Positions 38,689 through 51,215 of a stretch of DNA of 64,000 bases are shown here, piece after piece. How positions within the stretch are numbered: position 1 is the first letter of the stretch; each line of letters begins with the position of its first letter. The translations under genes and the position numbers were made by a program. The notes under the pieces are model-generated. The model was not told the DNA's origin. It searched no databases and worked only from the letters and a program-made list of their open reading frames with translations. Source of the stretch: Atrina japonica (taxonomy: Eukaryota > Mollusca > Bivalvia > Pterioida > Pinnidae); the NCBI GenBank assembly GCA_030159075.1, contig BROG01000111.1:438501-502500 (forward strand), given 5' to 3'.

Positions 38689-38812
38689 AGATTGAGCTTG
38701 CCATGTTATCATATTCTGTAAGTTAAGACATGATACAGTCATAATATCAAATAAATTTTAATATGAACGTTTAAGACAAATACGTGACTTAATCTAATAT
38801 CAGTTGCAAAAA
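38645..38812 (+). repeat. (GA)n plus dispersed repeat G, copy 2
   Basis: (GA)n at 38645-38684 leads into GAGCTTGCCATGTTATCAT, TTAAGACATGATACAGTCAT, AACGTTTAAGACAAATACG and CTTAATCTAATATCAG. Direct copy of 22628-22770. Confidence 0.85.
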
Positions 38813-39115
38813 CACTCGTTTTTAAAAATCACACTACAGAAAGAACAGCAGAATAAAAAAAATTGATAACAATGCTTATGACGTTATGTAACGTGACGTC
38901 ATCATTATTGTCCAAGGTGATTGTACATCATTAAAACACGTGATATCAAGATTTACGTTACGTACGCGTATGCAAATTTTAAAATATATGGTTAACATGT
39001 TACTCATATGCTAGGCACACGTTGAATACACTAGAGGTGGGATATAATTATGTTTTTTCATATTTCGAGAACGATGGCCATACAATGGTATGAATGTGTA
39101 CCCTGCGGCTAGCGT

Positions 39116-39303
39116 ATAGACCCTTTAGCAGTAACTGCGGTGCTGTGACTTTAGTTGGCAAAATGATACAGATACCCGCAAAAATATAGACGTCGTTATA
39201 GTAACTGATTGTTTCTTGACGTGATTTTTCGGGAATCTGTATCATTTTGGCAACCAAAGACTGGGAAAATCACAGGACCGCAGTTACTGGTAAAGGGTCT
39301 ATT
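39116..39303. mobile_element. 188-bp foldback MITE-like element
   Basis: Ends ATAGACCCTTTA and TAAAGGGTCTAT. Arms of ~80 bp include GTAACTGCGGT, TTGGCAAAATGATACAGAT and their complements. The flank TA is compatible with a TA target, as in Tc1/mariner-type MITEs. Confidence 0.8.
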
Positions 39304-40257
39304 GATAGAGCATGAGTAACGCACTTCTAAAGTATGTCTGACGTTATAGGCATGTTGTCGTTTGCCTGACGATTCGGTAGTGTATTTGACGTAGGCGTAT
39401 TACTGACGTATCCCAAGCATATTGCCAGCATTTCTGATAAATGGATATATATAGTCGCGCTGTGGGTGTACAGTTCATATGTTACCCACACTCTAGTCAT
39501 ACGCAGAGTACGCTGGTTGAACGTTTTTCATACGCTGACATACGCTAGTCATTCACTGTCCATTATACCCTACTCAAAGGATCAATACGCACAATTCTGT
39601 ATATTCAAGGACTCTTGGAAAATTATTAATAATTTTCATACGCGGCTTTTTACGCTTCTCTAATACGCGAGTGTGGGCCTTAAAGACTACTTTTCAGGAT
39701 TATATAACATGTTTTCATACAAAACTGTAAAATCGCAAACTTTGTGGTAGAGACCACAGTCAAAAAGTAAAACCCTTCAAAGGTCCGAAAAACGAAACAT
39801 GGTGCCATATCAACGGAAATTCGTAAACCAGAATTTATTCATTCATTTAATATCCTGCTAGATACGGAAATATTTCACACATTGCTTAGATAATTCACAC
39901 TATCTATATTGTTTTCTCTTACTGACAACCTATCGTTTGAAATTCCTTCAATTGGATAGATCAAAAACGTTCATGTTTAGCTTCACCAAATATATCAATG
40001 AAAAGCAAATTTAAAGTTAACTTTCACTGTGTTCCATATCATGATTTGTTTACCAAAATCTTTCTTTCAATTAAAGGGAAAACTCTGTTTTGGTCAAGAA
40101 CTCCCAAGAGCATGAACCACTATCACCTTTTGGTGTACTTACGGCTACGGTATGCATATTTGTTTTCTGTAATAAAGCATTTTAAAGAATTAGATATTTA
40201 ATGTTAAGCTACCGAGATGACGATTAACACAAATAATATTCGGAATGAATTTAAATT

Positions 40258-40512
40258 TGAGTTTTAAATAAAGTTTTACACCACATTCTGTTCAATTTCT
40301 CAGTTATAAAATGACGGTCATTTTTTATTGATGGAGGAGAGAACCCGGTTACAATGTACCCGGGAAGAGACCATCGCCCTTTTTCAAGTAAACTGGCAAA
40401 CTTTCTCAAATAAAATCAGCTTAGATTCCAGCGGGACTCGAACCTGCGCTGACCGAAAATGAGAGACTTCATGGCTTAAAACGCGATGCTCTAATCTCTC
40501 GGACACGGAGTG
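40258..40512 (-). mobile_element. tRNA-derived SINE, family A, near full length
   Basis: Reverse orientation: AGTTTTACACCACATTCTGT, GATGGAGGAGAGAACCCGG, TTACAATGTACCCGGGAAGA, TTCCAGCGGGACTCGAACC and GATGCTCTAATCTCTCGGAC. Confidence 0.92.
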
Positions 40513-41149
40513 ATACACAAGTTCTAAATTTATTCGCGAGATAATTTTTCGCGATTTCGAATGTCCATCTCGCCATACTATTATCATACTTCATTACGTA
40601 ATAATTTTATTTTCGGGAGCGAGAGCTCTCGTGAAATTACGGGTAAATAAATTCCTCGCAAATAGAATGTTGAATTCTTCCCTGTTCACTGTAGTATTAT
40701 ACCGGGTGGTTTTTTTTTGTCCTGGTTCTATTATCATAATCGCCAATCTTAAAATCAGCTTGACGGGGGATTTAGACCAGATTTCACTAACACCTGCTGT
40801 TTACTTATATATACGTTTATCTTTCCGTTACCCTATAGGCAAAGAATTAATCTATGTCAAAGTAATATGTATATAACTGCGCTCTTTTGCAGGTTTTGTT
40901 AAAATAATGTGTTGACACGTGCTGAGAGTGCTTTATCATAAAAAGTCCGAAAGTGACAACAAGAACATGACAAATGAAAACATAGACAAACTCAGAGTTA
41001 GTAGAATATCATTAACGTCAATTAAAATAAATTAACATTTAACCTGGAGGATCCAGGGGTGATCACCATACACAAGTTATCATTCCGATCAATCTTAATT
41101 TTTTCCCCTATAGAGCGCTCTATTATTCAAGTGTTTTATGAGACAGTTT

Positions 41150-41530
41150 TTGGTAGTCTATTTGGAAGAGCGTTCGACTCGCAAGTGAAAGGTACCGGAT
41201 TCGGTGACTGGTACCAGGTCATGCAAAAGAGCGTTCGGCTCGCAAGTGAAAGGTACCGGATTCGGTGACTGGTTCCAGGTCATGCAAAAGAATTTAAAAA
41301 ATGGTAGTGACCGTCTCCTCGTCAAGTACGAAGTCACTGGTATTTCAGATGAGACTTAAAACCGAGGTCCTGCCTCATGGTAGGCGGGACCACAGGGGCA
41401 GGCACGCAAGAGAGCCCTCACTATATTGGCGTCAGTCCATAGCACAGGTAAAAATTTGTGGCACTTCACCTAGGGTTTACGACAGCTCTATATAAGTAAA
41501 AAAAACGCTTGTCATGATGTAAAACAACAA
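41150..41530 (+). mobile_element. SINE-like element, family C, with 61-bp head duplication
   Basis: The head GAGCGTTCGACTCGCAAGTG, then AAGGTACCGGATTCGGTGAC, occurs at 41168 and again at 41229. The body GATGAGACTTAAAACCGAGG, GAGAGCCCTCACT and AAATTTGTGGCACTTCACC parallels family B. It ends in ATGTAAAACAACAAGAAG. Confidence 0.75.
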
Positions 41531-41858
41531 GAAGACAAAACCTGAAATTCCTCAAATCCACAGACCTTTTTGCATTCTCATCCAGTCGTCCTCTGATCTA
41601 TAGAGTTACCCTAAAAAGTGACTATCCCCTCATGAGTAGCAATTTTACGGAACCGGTTCCACCACACATGAACACGTTATGAACTTAAAATGTGTGTAAC
41701 TGTGTGTGTTCCTTCTTTTTTGTTTGTTACTTTATATTTGTTGTTATAGTCATTCGTATTGTGAGCTAATGGCGGGTATAATTCAGCTGAAATGTAACAA
41801 GTAAGGGTTACGACAAGGGGAACAACTCACACTTTCACTATTCACATCGTCAACTTAC

Positions 41859-41978
41859 TTATCGCCATGATCTTTCACAGTTGGAATGTGCGGAAACTTT
41901 TGCTCTTTCTTATTTTTAGTATTTGTCTTTTTCGGTCTTTGGTTTGAATCGGAAGAAGAGGAGATCAAGTCGTTCACC
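41859..41978 (-). CDS. Candidate alternative exon of the - strand gene (41.9 kb)
   Basis: Acceptor CTGTTTTAG|G and donor GATAA|GTAAGT frame 120 nt that read VNDLISSSSDSNQRPKK and then a lysine-rich stretch ending FPHIPTVKDHGD, in phase after one base. It leaves two bases (AA), so joining to the exon at 31120 gives K followed by NRYPSS, the same frame as the 273-aa model. With the exon at 42246-42280 it would give a 297-residue isoform. Exon quality is good; linkage to the downstream gene is inference from phase and order. Confidence 0.7.
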
Positions 41979-42245
41979 CTAAAACAGAAGAGAATCACAA
42001 CTTAAAGCAGTTTAAACGGTGTAATGTAGAAGAAAAAAAAAAGTTGTGGTGGATCTAGGATTCATAATGTTGAGTCGTCTTGTATATTTTACGGACAGTT
42101 GGTATTCTAATGAACATAATGAACACTGATCCCGACTTTACTAACAAATATTTTACCAATGGAAAATGTTCAAAACTTTCTTTAAATATTTAGTTATTAG
42201 ACTGCAATCCCGATGCCCTGGTGGCCAAACAATTTGATGCCTTAC

Positions 42246-42280
42246 CTGGACGTCTCCAGTATCTGTGGAATTTTTACCAT
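42246..42280 (-). CDS. Candidate alternative first coding exon (42.2 kb)
   Basis: ATG at 42280-42278 encodes MVKIPQILETS plus two bases (AG), followed by donor GTAAGG. The next candidate exon (41978) supplies G to complete arginine, so the frame is continuous. Confidence 0.6.
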
Positions 42281-42989
42281 TTTGTTCTTTTTTTTTTTGT
42301 CAGATCCTTACTCCATCAAAGAATTAACATCCAACATACATTGCACAGAGATGAACCAACAATAAAATTTAAATTTTGAAATGGTTGTTACGAACTTGAA
42401 AGTCAGACAGAACTTGCTGTAATAACGCAGTAGTTATGGAATTAGAATGTCTGGCACTTGTACAGCACGTTCCTATAACCGGTATAGGATTAACGGATTT
42501 AATTGCATATTTCGATCAATGTTAAATTAATTTTCGATTTCTAAACAACGCGCCGCACTGTTAAGATCTCATTGTTTAGTTTTCAATACATTTCTGCATC
42601 GTCTATGCACGAAAATAAAATATATTTGATATTAAAGTACAGTAAAGGGATAGAATCAAATGTTTGTTATCATTTTTGGCTGTCTAGGACGAGTCAATAT
42701 TACTCAAGCACACCTTGTATTATATCTGAATTATTCAATGACATGAAATAATTTTAATTAAGATTGAAAATATGATATTCCCATGTGATGTATATATCAC
42801 GTTGCCTGCAATGAGTTCCCTTCAGGTTTTATAAAAATACATTTCGATTAGGTTGTCTTAGTTATTACAGCATTCTAACAACGCCATTAGTAATATTTTC
42901 CCCTAAAATATAAGTAAACAAAACAAGCGAAAGAAAAGTCATAAGAAGGTAGAAATATTGAAATTAGAAATATAAACAATATATGTATA
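42281..42989. other. Flank between 5' exon and LTR element
   Basis: AT-rich, no feature recognised. A stretch before 42990 ends in ATATGTATA, the left junction of the LTR element. Confidence 0.4.
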
Positions 42990-43712
42990 TGTAACAATAT
43001 GAGGTACGGGAGATAAATCTTTTAGGAAATTATATACGTAAATAAATTGGTGTGACTTGAAATAGTATTGATGTATATTATATATGTATTTGGGAAAATA
43101 CGGGCAGCTAAAATTACATGATTTCTAATTCGGGGTCAAGTAAATATGTTGACAAAGTTAATATTAGATATAAAATTTCCAAATTCAAAATTACTCAGCA
43201 TAATATTTAGTAATATGACTTAGCATTATTATAATATACTGTTTTTGGATAAACAACTTGTCAACACCTTTACAAATTCAGCAGCAATTGAAGCTGCATG
43301 TTAAAAGGTCAAATATCTGTCATCATCAGTTTTTGGTAAACAAGAATTGATGTTAATGATAATTAATATAAAGTACTGAAGTTTGTACTAAGAATGATAA
43401 TGTAAAAGGTTACCAAAGGTTGCATTATGGCAGATTTTTGATGATAACGGCGCCGTATTTTCTCCCAATTGTAGATGCATTAAACTCTCTATAAGCTTCT
43501 AGAACTTAGTGTTTTTGCGTTGGTCAAAATTGACAAACGTATATAAGCACTGGAGTTCTGGAAACGAGAGAGACCAGCGGGAAACCGCCTAGAGAGAACG
43601 CCACCATACTCTCTGATTTGTGAACATTGTTACCATTGCTGCTGTGCTGAGAATAAAACTATACGATCACAGACCAGACTTTGAGTTATTGATATTTGTG
43701 GGTGGTATAACA
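42990..43712 (+). repeat. 5' LTR
   Basis: Starts TGTAACAATATGAGGTACGG and ends GGTGGTATAACA. TATATAAG at 43540-43547 and AATAAA at 43652-43657 are in the expected promoter and poly(A) positions. It carries a ~27-bp segment (around 43360-43390) missing from the 3' LTR. Confidence 0.92.
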
Positions 43713-43740
43713 AATATCGATTTGGTGCCTTTTGCCCCCC
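43713..43740 (+). promoter_or_regulatory. Possible primer-binding site
   Basis: About ten bases after the LTR comes TGGTGCC, which would pair with a tRNA 3' end GGCACCA. The offset from the LTR is unusual and the tRNA is not assigned. Confidence 0.35.
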
Positions 43741-44036
43741 CCTGGATCAAGACCTGGGAACAACACAAGACTTGGAACTAAAAGGTAAGACTTTTACTTT
43801 TCTTAGTACCTTATTATTTTGACCACAAAAATTGTGAACATTCTTTTTGACAAACTCTAAAACTTAAAACTTAATTTAATAAAATTTAAATTAACCAAAA
43901 CTCTATTTTAAACAAAATCTACAACTTTAATTTATTTAGGCAATAATATAAAAACTTATTTTGAAACTTTAACAAAATTAGTTAAACACAAATTTAACAT
44001 TTGAAATAAAATACAAAATTAAAAACAGAATTAATA

Positions 44037-45850
44037 ATGGCAGAAGAAAATAGTAGACTAAAAATTCAGTAGTATGGCTACGTCTTTAGGAGAAATTGAG
44101 GATAATTTAATTTTAGAAGAAGTAAATAAAAATAGACCAACCACGTCAGATCAGGACAGACATGCAAAATGAAACTGAAAAATAGAAATATAAAACAAAA
44201 GCATCAGGTCAGTCAGACGTACCAAACAAAACCGAAAGTAGTAGTAACAGGTACTACTAAGTAATATCGGGGGGAGTAGGAAATAGAGAACCACCATTTT
44301 TGTAGAGTGTCTGGGATACCTGAAAACAAAGGTGATAATGATGAAAAAGAGATGTTTTGATAACATTTTTGAGACAATTCTCTAACATGGCAAGTGCAAT
44401 GGGCAGTACCTGTACATCAGGTAATTAAGAACTTTTCGGGGTAAAACCCGGCGGACCTTAAGGCGGTGGATATCAGACATAGAAAGATATGCAAATTTAG
44501 TTGAATTAAATGTACAGAAAATGCCGGTATAGCATTGGTAACATGTTCAGGGGCGGTAGCGGATTTCATTAGGAGGTATTTAATAGAACAAGAAAATAAC
44601 GAAAATGTAAGCTAGTTTGGGGGGACCCTCAAGAAATTATTAAAAAGAAAAAATTTGGGAAGTGGACAAACCAAAAGACAAGCATTAATTAAGTTAAGAA
44701 ATCTAAAACAAGAGACAGACGAGTCAGCTACAAATGTTTGGGGAAAGAATAATACAAGCATCTGAAGATGTTTACACGACAGAGCAGACTAAAACCAAAA
44801 GCACAAAAGGACATTAGTAGAACAACAGTTGATAGACATATTATTTGTAAAGGGGTGACTTTTTGATTACATCAAAAAGAAATTAATTAGAGAAGAACCT
44901 ACAAACTTTAGAAGCCGCAGTTAAGATTGCGACACGCGAACAAAATGTTAGGGATCAAATTGCATTGACGTTAGACGGCACACAAAATATGTTTTAGATT
45001 TTAAAACTGAAAAAAAGAAGATAGAGACATACAACCAATGGAAGTAGATCACTTAAGAAATAAACTATGTAAGAATTGTTTAAGAAAAGGGTCACACTAC
45101 TCAAAATTGCCCTAAAAATGTAGACATAAATGCAGCTGACGAGACAGACAGTGACGATAGTGACGATGACTTACAAATATCAGTAGCAGCTAATAATAAG
45201 GAAACAGTTAGGTTCAAAAAAACACTAGAAAACAACAAACTCAGCAAACACCAAGGTAAAATATCAAATACAAATGAAACAACCAAGTAGGTCCAAGTAG
45301 AACAAAATTCACAATCTGTACCAGATTGGGTATAATTTTTTTATTAAGGCGCAGAATGTTGGGTATGTCACATGATAGGTCACCTTAAAAGAAATTGTCC
45401 AAATCGAAACATTAACCCTCGCAATTGGGTACCATATTGGCAGTATAAATCAAGTGACCACCAACGAATCGTGGCAGGGGTAGAACAAATAATAACTATT
45501 CAATATAGACAAAAATTACGATCCTCCACCCTCGCAGTTTACACACAATACTTATCGGAATAGACAAAACTTCAACTTTCGACCTCCACAATTTACATAT
45601 CAACAAATCAGCCAGATGATCAAACATATAGGCATTACCAGAACCACCTCAGATGTTAGCACTTCCGGCACCCCCAATTCGAGATAATACATCTAATCAA
45701 ATAAACAGTTAGCACTCCCTGCACCACCTGTAGTAAGTGAACAAACTTCAGAAAACTCCACCCAGCGAATAGGACAACAATGGTCTCAGTATAGGGAACA
45801 TAGGGAACAGGAAAACTAGAAGGCTCTTCTTATAAGGAAGCCGATAAGAA
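44037..45850 (+). pseudogene. gag: gag-like region
   Basis: Starts at ATG 44037 (MAEENSRLKIQ), after which the frame is lost repeatedly. Two CCHC zinc knuckles lie near the end. One at about 45067-45110 is split by a one-base length change. The second, CWVCHMIGHLKRNC at 45357-45398, is intact. This fits a nucleocapsid with paired knuckles. Confidence 0.75.
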
Positions 45851-45929
45851 GAGTTGTAGTAGAAAATTAAGAAAAAGTAAGGTAGATAACTCTAGTAGTA
45901 AATTAGATAGAACTATGAAATTTCAATTA

Positions 45930-46260
45930 GCAGGAAATCCAAGTTCATGTGTACTATGGATACAAAAACAAAAAATTTAGGACTTTAGTAGATACAGGAG
46001 CAGAAGTATCATTAATTAGTATAAAAAGTGCTTCCAAAATCTTCCAATCAAGGTTAAGGTTGTCAAAGAAAAAAACCAAATCTTAGGGCAGTGAATGGTC
46101 AATTCACTTAAAGTAATAGGTGCAGTAAAATATTAAATTTACGATGAATAAAATGACCATGAATCATAAGTTTTATGTCACCGATGTTTTGAATAGAAAC
46201 TTTATCCTTGAGGTAGGGACTGGTTAAGACAAAATGGAGTAAGACTATACTTTGATTTAG
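45930..46260 (+). pseudogene. Retroviral-type aspartic protease region
   Basis: TLVDTGAEVSLIS, with DTG at 45991-45999, is the protease active-site signature. Downstream flap sequence is frameshifted. Confidence 0.75.
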
Positions 46261-46779
46261 GTTGCATTAAGAATAGGGAGAACCTATGTCAAATTTGAAG
46301 ATGACACTCACATATCATCCATAGTAAGAGTATCAAAAACAACTACATTAAGACCACAGAGTAAAACAATATGTTTTGTTAGGACAAATAGAGCATTTAA
46401 CAGTAGAAATAAAGAAAATTTTGAAATCTCAAGTATCAATGATGGATGTCTTTTTTTAGATGACCCAGGACTTGTAGTTCAAGAATCAATAGGAAAAGTA
46501 ACAGGAAATAGAAACATTCCAGTATTAGTAGTTAATCAAACAAATAAATTTTTATAGATTTTTTAAAAAAGAGGTCAAGTGTTAGGAAAAATTAGAGCTT
46601 TTAGAAAATAGATGAGATACAAATAGAATCTACAGCTTTAAGTCCAGAAAATACAGTAAGGAGATGTAGACTCTCTTAAAGATATTGACGCACCGTCAGA
46701 GTATAAAAGAAGTATTTTTAGGTCTGATTACAAGAAAAACAAAGATATTTTTGCAAAAACTGATCAAATGCAGAGTTAG

Positions 46780-47560
46780 GTCACACTAGTACAGTGAAAA
46801 TGAAAATAGATACAGGAGACCATCCACCAATCAGAAATAGGCCGTATAGAACACCTCTTAACAAAAGACAAGTAATTGATAAGGCAGTAGATGAAAATGT
46901 TAGATGCAGGTATTATAGAAAGGTCAAGGTCAACATGGGCTTTTCCATTAGTTTGTAGTTGGGAAGAAAGACGGATCCAAAAGAATGTGTGTCGACTTTA
47001 GATCTTTTAAAGAAAATAAAATAGTGAAACCTATATCATTTCCCTATACCATTGATTGATGACATCTTAGCTAGGTTTTGGGAAAGGCCAAACATTTCAC
47101 TAGTTTAGATCTTAAAAGTGGGTATTGGCAAGTACAAATGATGAAGATAAGTAAAGAAAAAACAACATTTACTTGTCACAAAGGGGTTATTTCAGTTTAA
47201 TGTAATGCCCTATTGGGTTAAGTAATGCGTCCAGCTATCTTCCAAGAACTCATGAACATAGTTAATACAAGAATGTGAGTACTTTTGCCACTGCTTACTT
47301 AGATGACATCTTAATATTTTCAAAAGACTCAGAAGAAACATCTTAGGCATATTCAAATAGTGTTTGATAAGATCAGACAGCATGGTTTTAAAAATGAAGT
47401 TGAAGAAATGTAGTTTCTTTAAGAAAGAAATAGAATATTTAGGTTTTTATTGTGTAGTGAACATGGAGTGAAACCTAATGAAAAGAAAGTGAAAGCCATA
47501 AGAACATTACCTGTACCAAAGAATGTAAGAGAAATTAGGGGATTTATTGGCGATGTGTAG
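46780..47560 (+). pseudogene. pol: Reverse transcriptase region
   Basis: KDGSKRMCVDFRSF at about 46967-47008, SLDLKSGYWQVQM at about 47102-47140 and the catalytic box YLDDILIFSK at 47296-47325, in different frames because of intervening indels. Confidence 0.88.
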
Positions 47561-47689
47561 GTTATTAAAATAGGAGGTTCATTCCAAATTTCTCAAAGAT
47601 AGCAGAAGCCTTTGATTGAGTTAACAAAGAAATATGCTAGATTTAAATGGTCAAAAGAATGCCAAGTAGCCTTTTGATTTTCTCAAAGA

Positions 47690-48120
47690 CAGTTTAACAG
47701 TAGTAACCTTTGTTAGCTTTACCCTGATACAAACAAACCCTTATGTGTTTATACACAGATGCTAGTGATACTTGCGTAGGTGCTTGTCTCACACAGCTTA
47801 CAGATACTGGGGAAGAAAAACCTATCTATTATTTGTCTCCACATAAATTAAGCAAATCTCAGAAAAAAATGGTCAACAATAGAAAAAGAATGTTTTGGAA
47901 TAGCTTTTGCTCCTCAAGAAATTAGATTTATATTTACATGATGCTCAGTTTTGTAGTAACGTACAGATCACCGACCATTGAAGTATTTATTAGATTCACC
48001 TATGCAAATATAAGAAAATACAACAATGGGCTCTCAGTATCGCAGGTTACAACTGTAAGATTGAGTATATAGAAGGTAGAATTTAACTGTTGTGCTGACT
48101 TGGTTGTTGTCAAGAATACC
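47690..48120 (+). pseudogene. RNase H region
   Basis: LYTDASDTCVGACL from 47749 gives the TDAS metal-binding aspartate, and PIYYLSPHKLSKSQ follows at about 47821-47862, both typical of Ty3/gypsy RNase H. The frame breaks after about 47880. Confidence 0.8.
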
Positions 48121-48423
48121 AGACAGTCAAGAAACAATTGATATTAACTGAATCAGAGACAGAGTCAGACGAAATAGAAATAGATGATAGAATTTTTAGA
48201 AGTAGGTGCATTAAATTCAAACAAGTTCACTCCCAAGAAATACGCTAGTTGTAAGATAGATCCAACCAGATGACTTAGTCAAGCCGTTTATTAGATCTTC
48301 CAGGGACATAGATATAAAAACAGAACAAGAAAATGATGAAAAGATAGCAAAACTTAAGATAAAATTAGACAAAGGTAGTGCCAACAAAAAGGGAACAAAA
48401 TAGTTTAATAGTAATAGAATGGT

Positions 48424-49330
48424 TTGTTATATTTTTTATCTCAACAAGATTCAGAAGATCCAAAACTCAGATTGTACATACCTGAAAATTTAGAAAACAT
48501 TGTCATTAAACAACATCATGATTTTGTAGGACATATGGCAGTAGATAAAACATATGACATCATGAGACCAAAATACTATTTTCCAAAAATGTATCAAAAG
48601 TTGCACAAAATGTTAGATCAATGTGTAACAAGTCAAACTAGAAGCCAAAAGAAAACACATCCACCTCTTAAAGAAACGGACATTCCACCTTATCCTTTCG
48701 CAAAAATTGGTCCTAGATCTATCATTACCATATCCCACCACCTTAAACAGGCAACAAATAAAGTCATTGTATCATTTATAGATTTATATTCTGGATGGCC
48801 AGAAGCTTTTAGTGTACCAAGTAAATCAGCTGATAATATAGTCCCATCTCATATTAGAAGAAATATTTCCAAGATATGGTTGCCCACTTCAGATACTAAC
48901 AGATAATGGGTCAGAAAACGTGAATAAGGCTGTACAAGAAACACTTAATGAGTTAAATATAGATCATATCACAACATCTTATTATAGTCCTCAAAGTAAC
49001 GGCAAGGTAGAAAGATTTCATAGAACTTTACATGATGTAATGGCTAAGAAAATATCTGATGATGTACAAACTTGGGATTTATATTTGAATCAGACATTAG
49101 CAGCAATTAGATTTCATCCAAGTGAATCGACCAAGTTTTCACCATTTTACTTACTATACAATAGGGATGTAGTATTACCATTAGATACAATTCTTAAACC
49201 TAGAAGAAAATATAATGGGGAAGACCAATATCAAGTAGCATTACAGCAGCAACATAAAGCTTTTACATTAGTACACAACAAAAATTTAGAAGACGCGAAG
49301 AAAAGACAAAGAGAAATATGCTGATAGGGG
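48424..49330 (+). pseudogene. Integrase region in two open segments
   Basis: Segment 48424-48906 has the HH...H part of the zinc finger, but CVTS stands where CxxC is expected, and FIDLYSGW with the first catalytic aspartate. The second aspartate (TDNGSEN, about 48903-48923) spans the break. Segment 48920-49324 carries SYYSPQSNGKVERFHRTL with the catalytic glutamate. Confidence 0.88.
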
Positions 49331-49899
49331 TAGTCAAGAAATTAATTTCAAGATAGGAGATGAAAAACCAGTATATTCTTTTAAGAATCAAAGAAAAAAC
49401 CAGTAAATTATTAGATAATAAATGGACACCTTATTACAAGAATTATTGAAGAAAAAGGACCTCTAAGTTTTATAGTTAAAGAATCAGTTGACAGGAACAA
49501 CAACTAAGACACATAGCTCGACAATCTTAGGTTATGCTAATTTAGATATTGGGAGATACCCCCAAGACAAATTAAATAGACCGATAAGAAAATCAACATA
49601 TGTAGTTACCTCCAGATTCAGAATCTACAGATGACGAAATTGATAAAAATAAGAGTCAAGATAATTGTAAAAAGATCTAGACAAATTCGAGATGACTCAG
49701 ATAGTGAGGATGATATTCCTTTAGCAGAATTAAAAAGAATAATACAGAAACACAAAGTTAGATCGATAGAGAAAAGTTAACACAACAAGACACTCAGACA
49801 GAAAACAAAGAAATAAATAAGGATACAGAAGATACAAGAAATAAATGAAATTAAGAGTTCAAAAAGACTTGTAGACGAAATAGACCCTACTACAAAAGA

Positions 49900-51215
49900 A
49901 ATATTAATAGTCTTAAATTCGACTTTTGATAACATGAATAAGAATAGTTTAGGATATATTTGAAAACATGTTGTAAAGATATAACTTGTTGAATGAGAAT
50001 AGTTTGGATATATTGATAACATGTGCAAGAATAACTTGACTATGTTTTGATAATATGTGTAAGACGATTGAAAAGTCTTAAGTTTTAGACAATTTACATA
50101 TATAATTACCAAGGAAAACAAAATTCAATAATCTCTAAATTCAATTGAATATGTTATCACTGGGACACCTCGCACCCTCTGTCATTCAACCTATTAACAG
50201 TTTCGGCAATTACTTTTATCAAATCAAAATCAACTGAATACCACGTTTTGCTTTGCCTTTTGACCCTGAAAAAGATCTTTGGGACCTATACAAAACATAT
50301 GACTTGTGCTACATATCTTCAAAGACGAAAACATTGTAGTTATTGTGTCAGGAACCTTTGGTTTGGGTTGACACAACAAATGCCTTAGAAATTTACAAGA
50401 TACATAACTTGGCATTGCCACATATGAAAGAACCCTCGGTACTCGCCAAAATATGACTTAGAGTCAGAAGCCTATTAGCGGTAATAAAAGAGAAAACACA
50501 ATTTGCACTTTTAACTCAACAAGAGTTAGAAAATGTTCGAAAAAAAATCCTTCGATAAGATATTGTTCTTTTGACAGTCCCTATCATATACTGTTTCAAA
50601 CAGACAGACATGTGTGATTTCTATATTTTTAGAAACACATGATCTAAAATTGAACAAAACTGTAAGACCACACACTGATCAATAATGCAAATCTTTCCTC
50701 GAGGACAGTATGTTACAGAAGGAAATTGGTTAATCATTGCTGAAAAGTTACAAAAATATTTCATGATCATGTGTGATAAAGAATCAATGATTAAGAAAAC
50801 CTACCACCTCTAGACATTCTACATTTGGAACAAAATTGTCAAGCTTCTAACGGGATATGACTTTAACACACACCTGACATTTATAAGGAAAGTAATTTTT
50901 TAACCTTTAAGGATCCTTTTAAAAACATTTAGTTTGACAAGTATAAGAAAGACGAAGTAAGTTTTGTTTTTGGAGATATAAACAAAATTTCCCACGGTAT
51001 GAAAAGATTAAAATTCCTAAGACATTAAAACCAGTAAAAGAAATTAAATTTAGATAATTTGATAAATGAACTAAAACTAGAAGAAATGCAACCAATGCCA
51101 GAAGATGATTTTTGGGTTAAAAACGGTCAATAACTTTCTCATACCAATAGTGCCAGTAGTAACAATCTTAATAATATATAATGGTAAAAATGTGAAAAAA
51201 AAGAATAATAAGAAA
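49900..51215 (+). pseudogene. Third ORF region, envelope-like (F-type/errantivirus-like)
   Basis: Pieces in shifting frames: a segment with NALEIYKIHNLALPH at about 50373-50417, QFALLTQQELENV at about 50500-50538, cysteine-bearing stretches near 50560-50620, and near the end a ~15-residue hydrophobic segment (51134-51178, FLIPIVPVVTILIIY) followed by a lysine-rich tail and stop. This matches the layout of env-like ORFs of invertebrate env-bearing gypsy elements. No signal peptide or cleavage site could be read through the indels. Confidence 0.5.

Larger units (their letters stand above)
36045..41858. other. Spacer/intron between alternative 5' exons of the - strand gene
   Basis: No additional exon could be supported. 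It holds SINEs at 37647-37749, 38039-38202, 40258-40512 and 41150-41530, a GA-linked repeat at 38645 and a foldback element at 39116. Confidence 0.5.
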
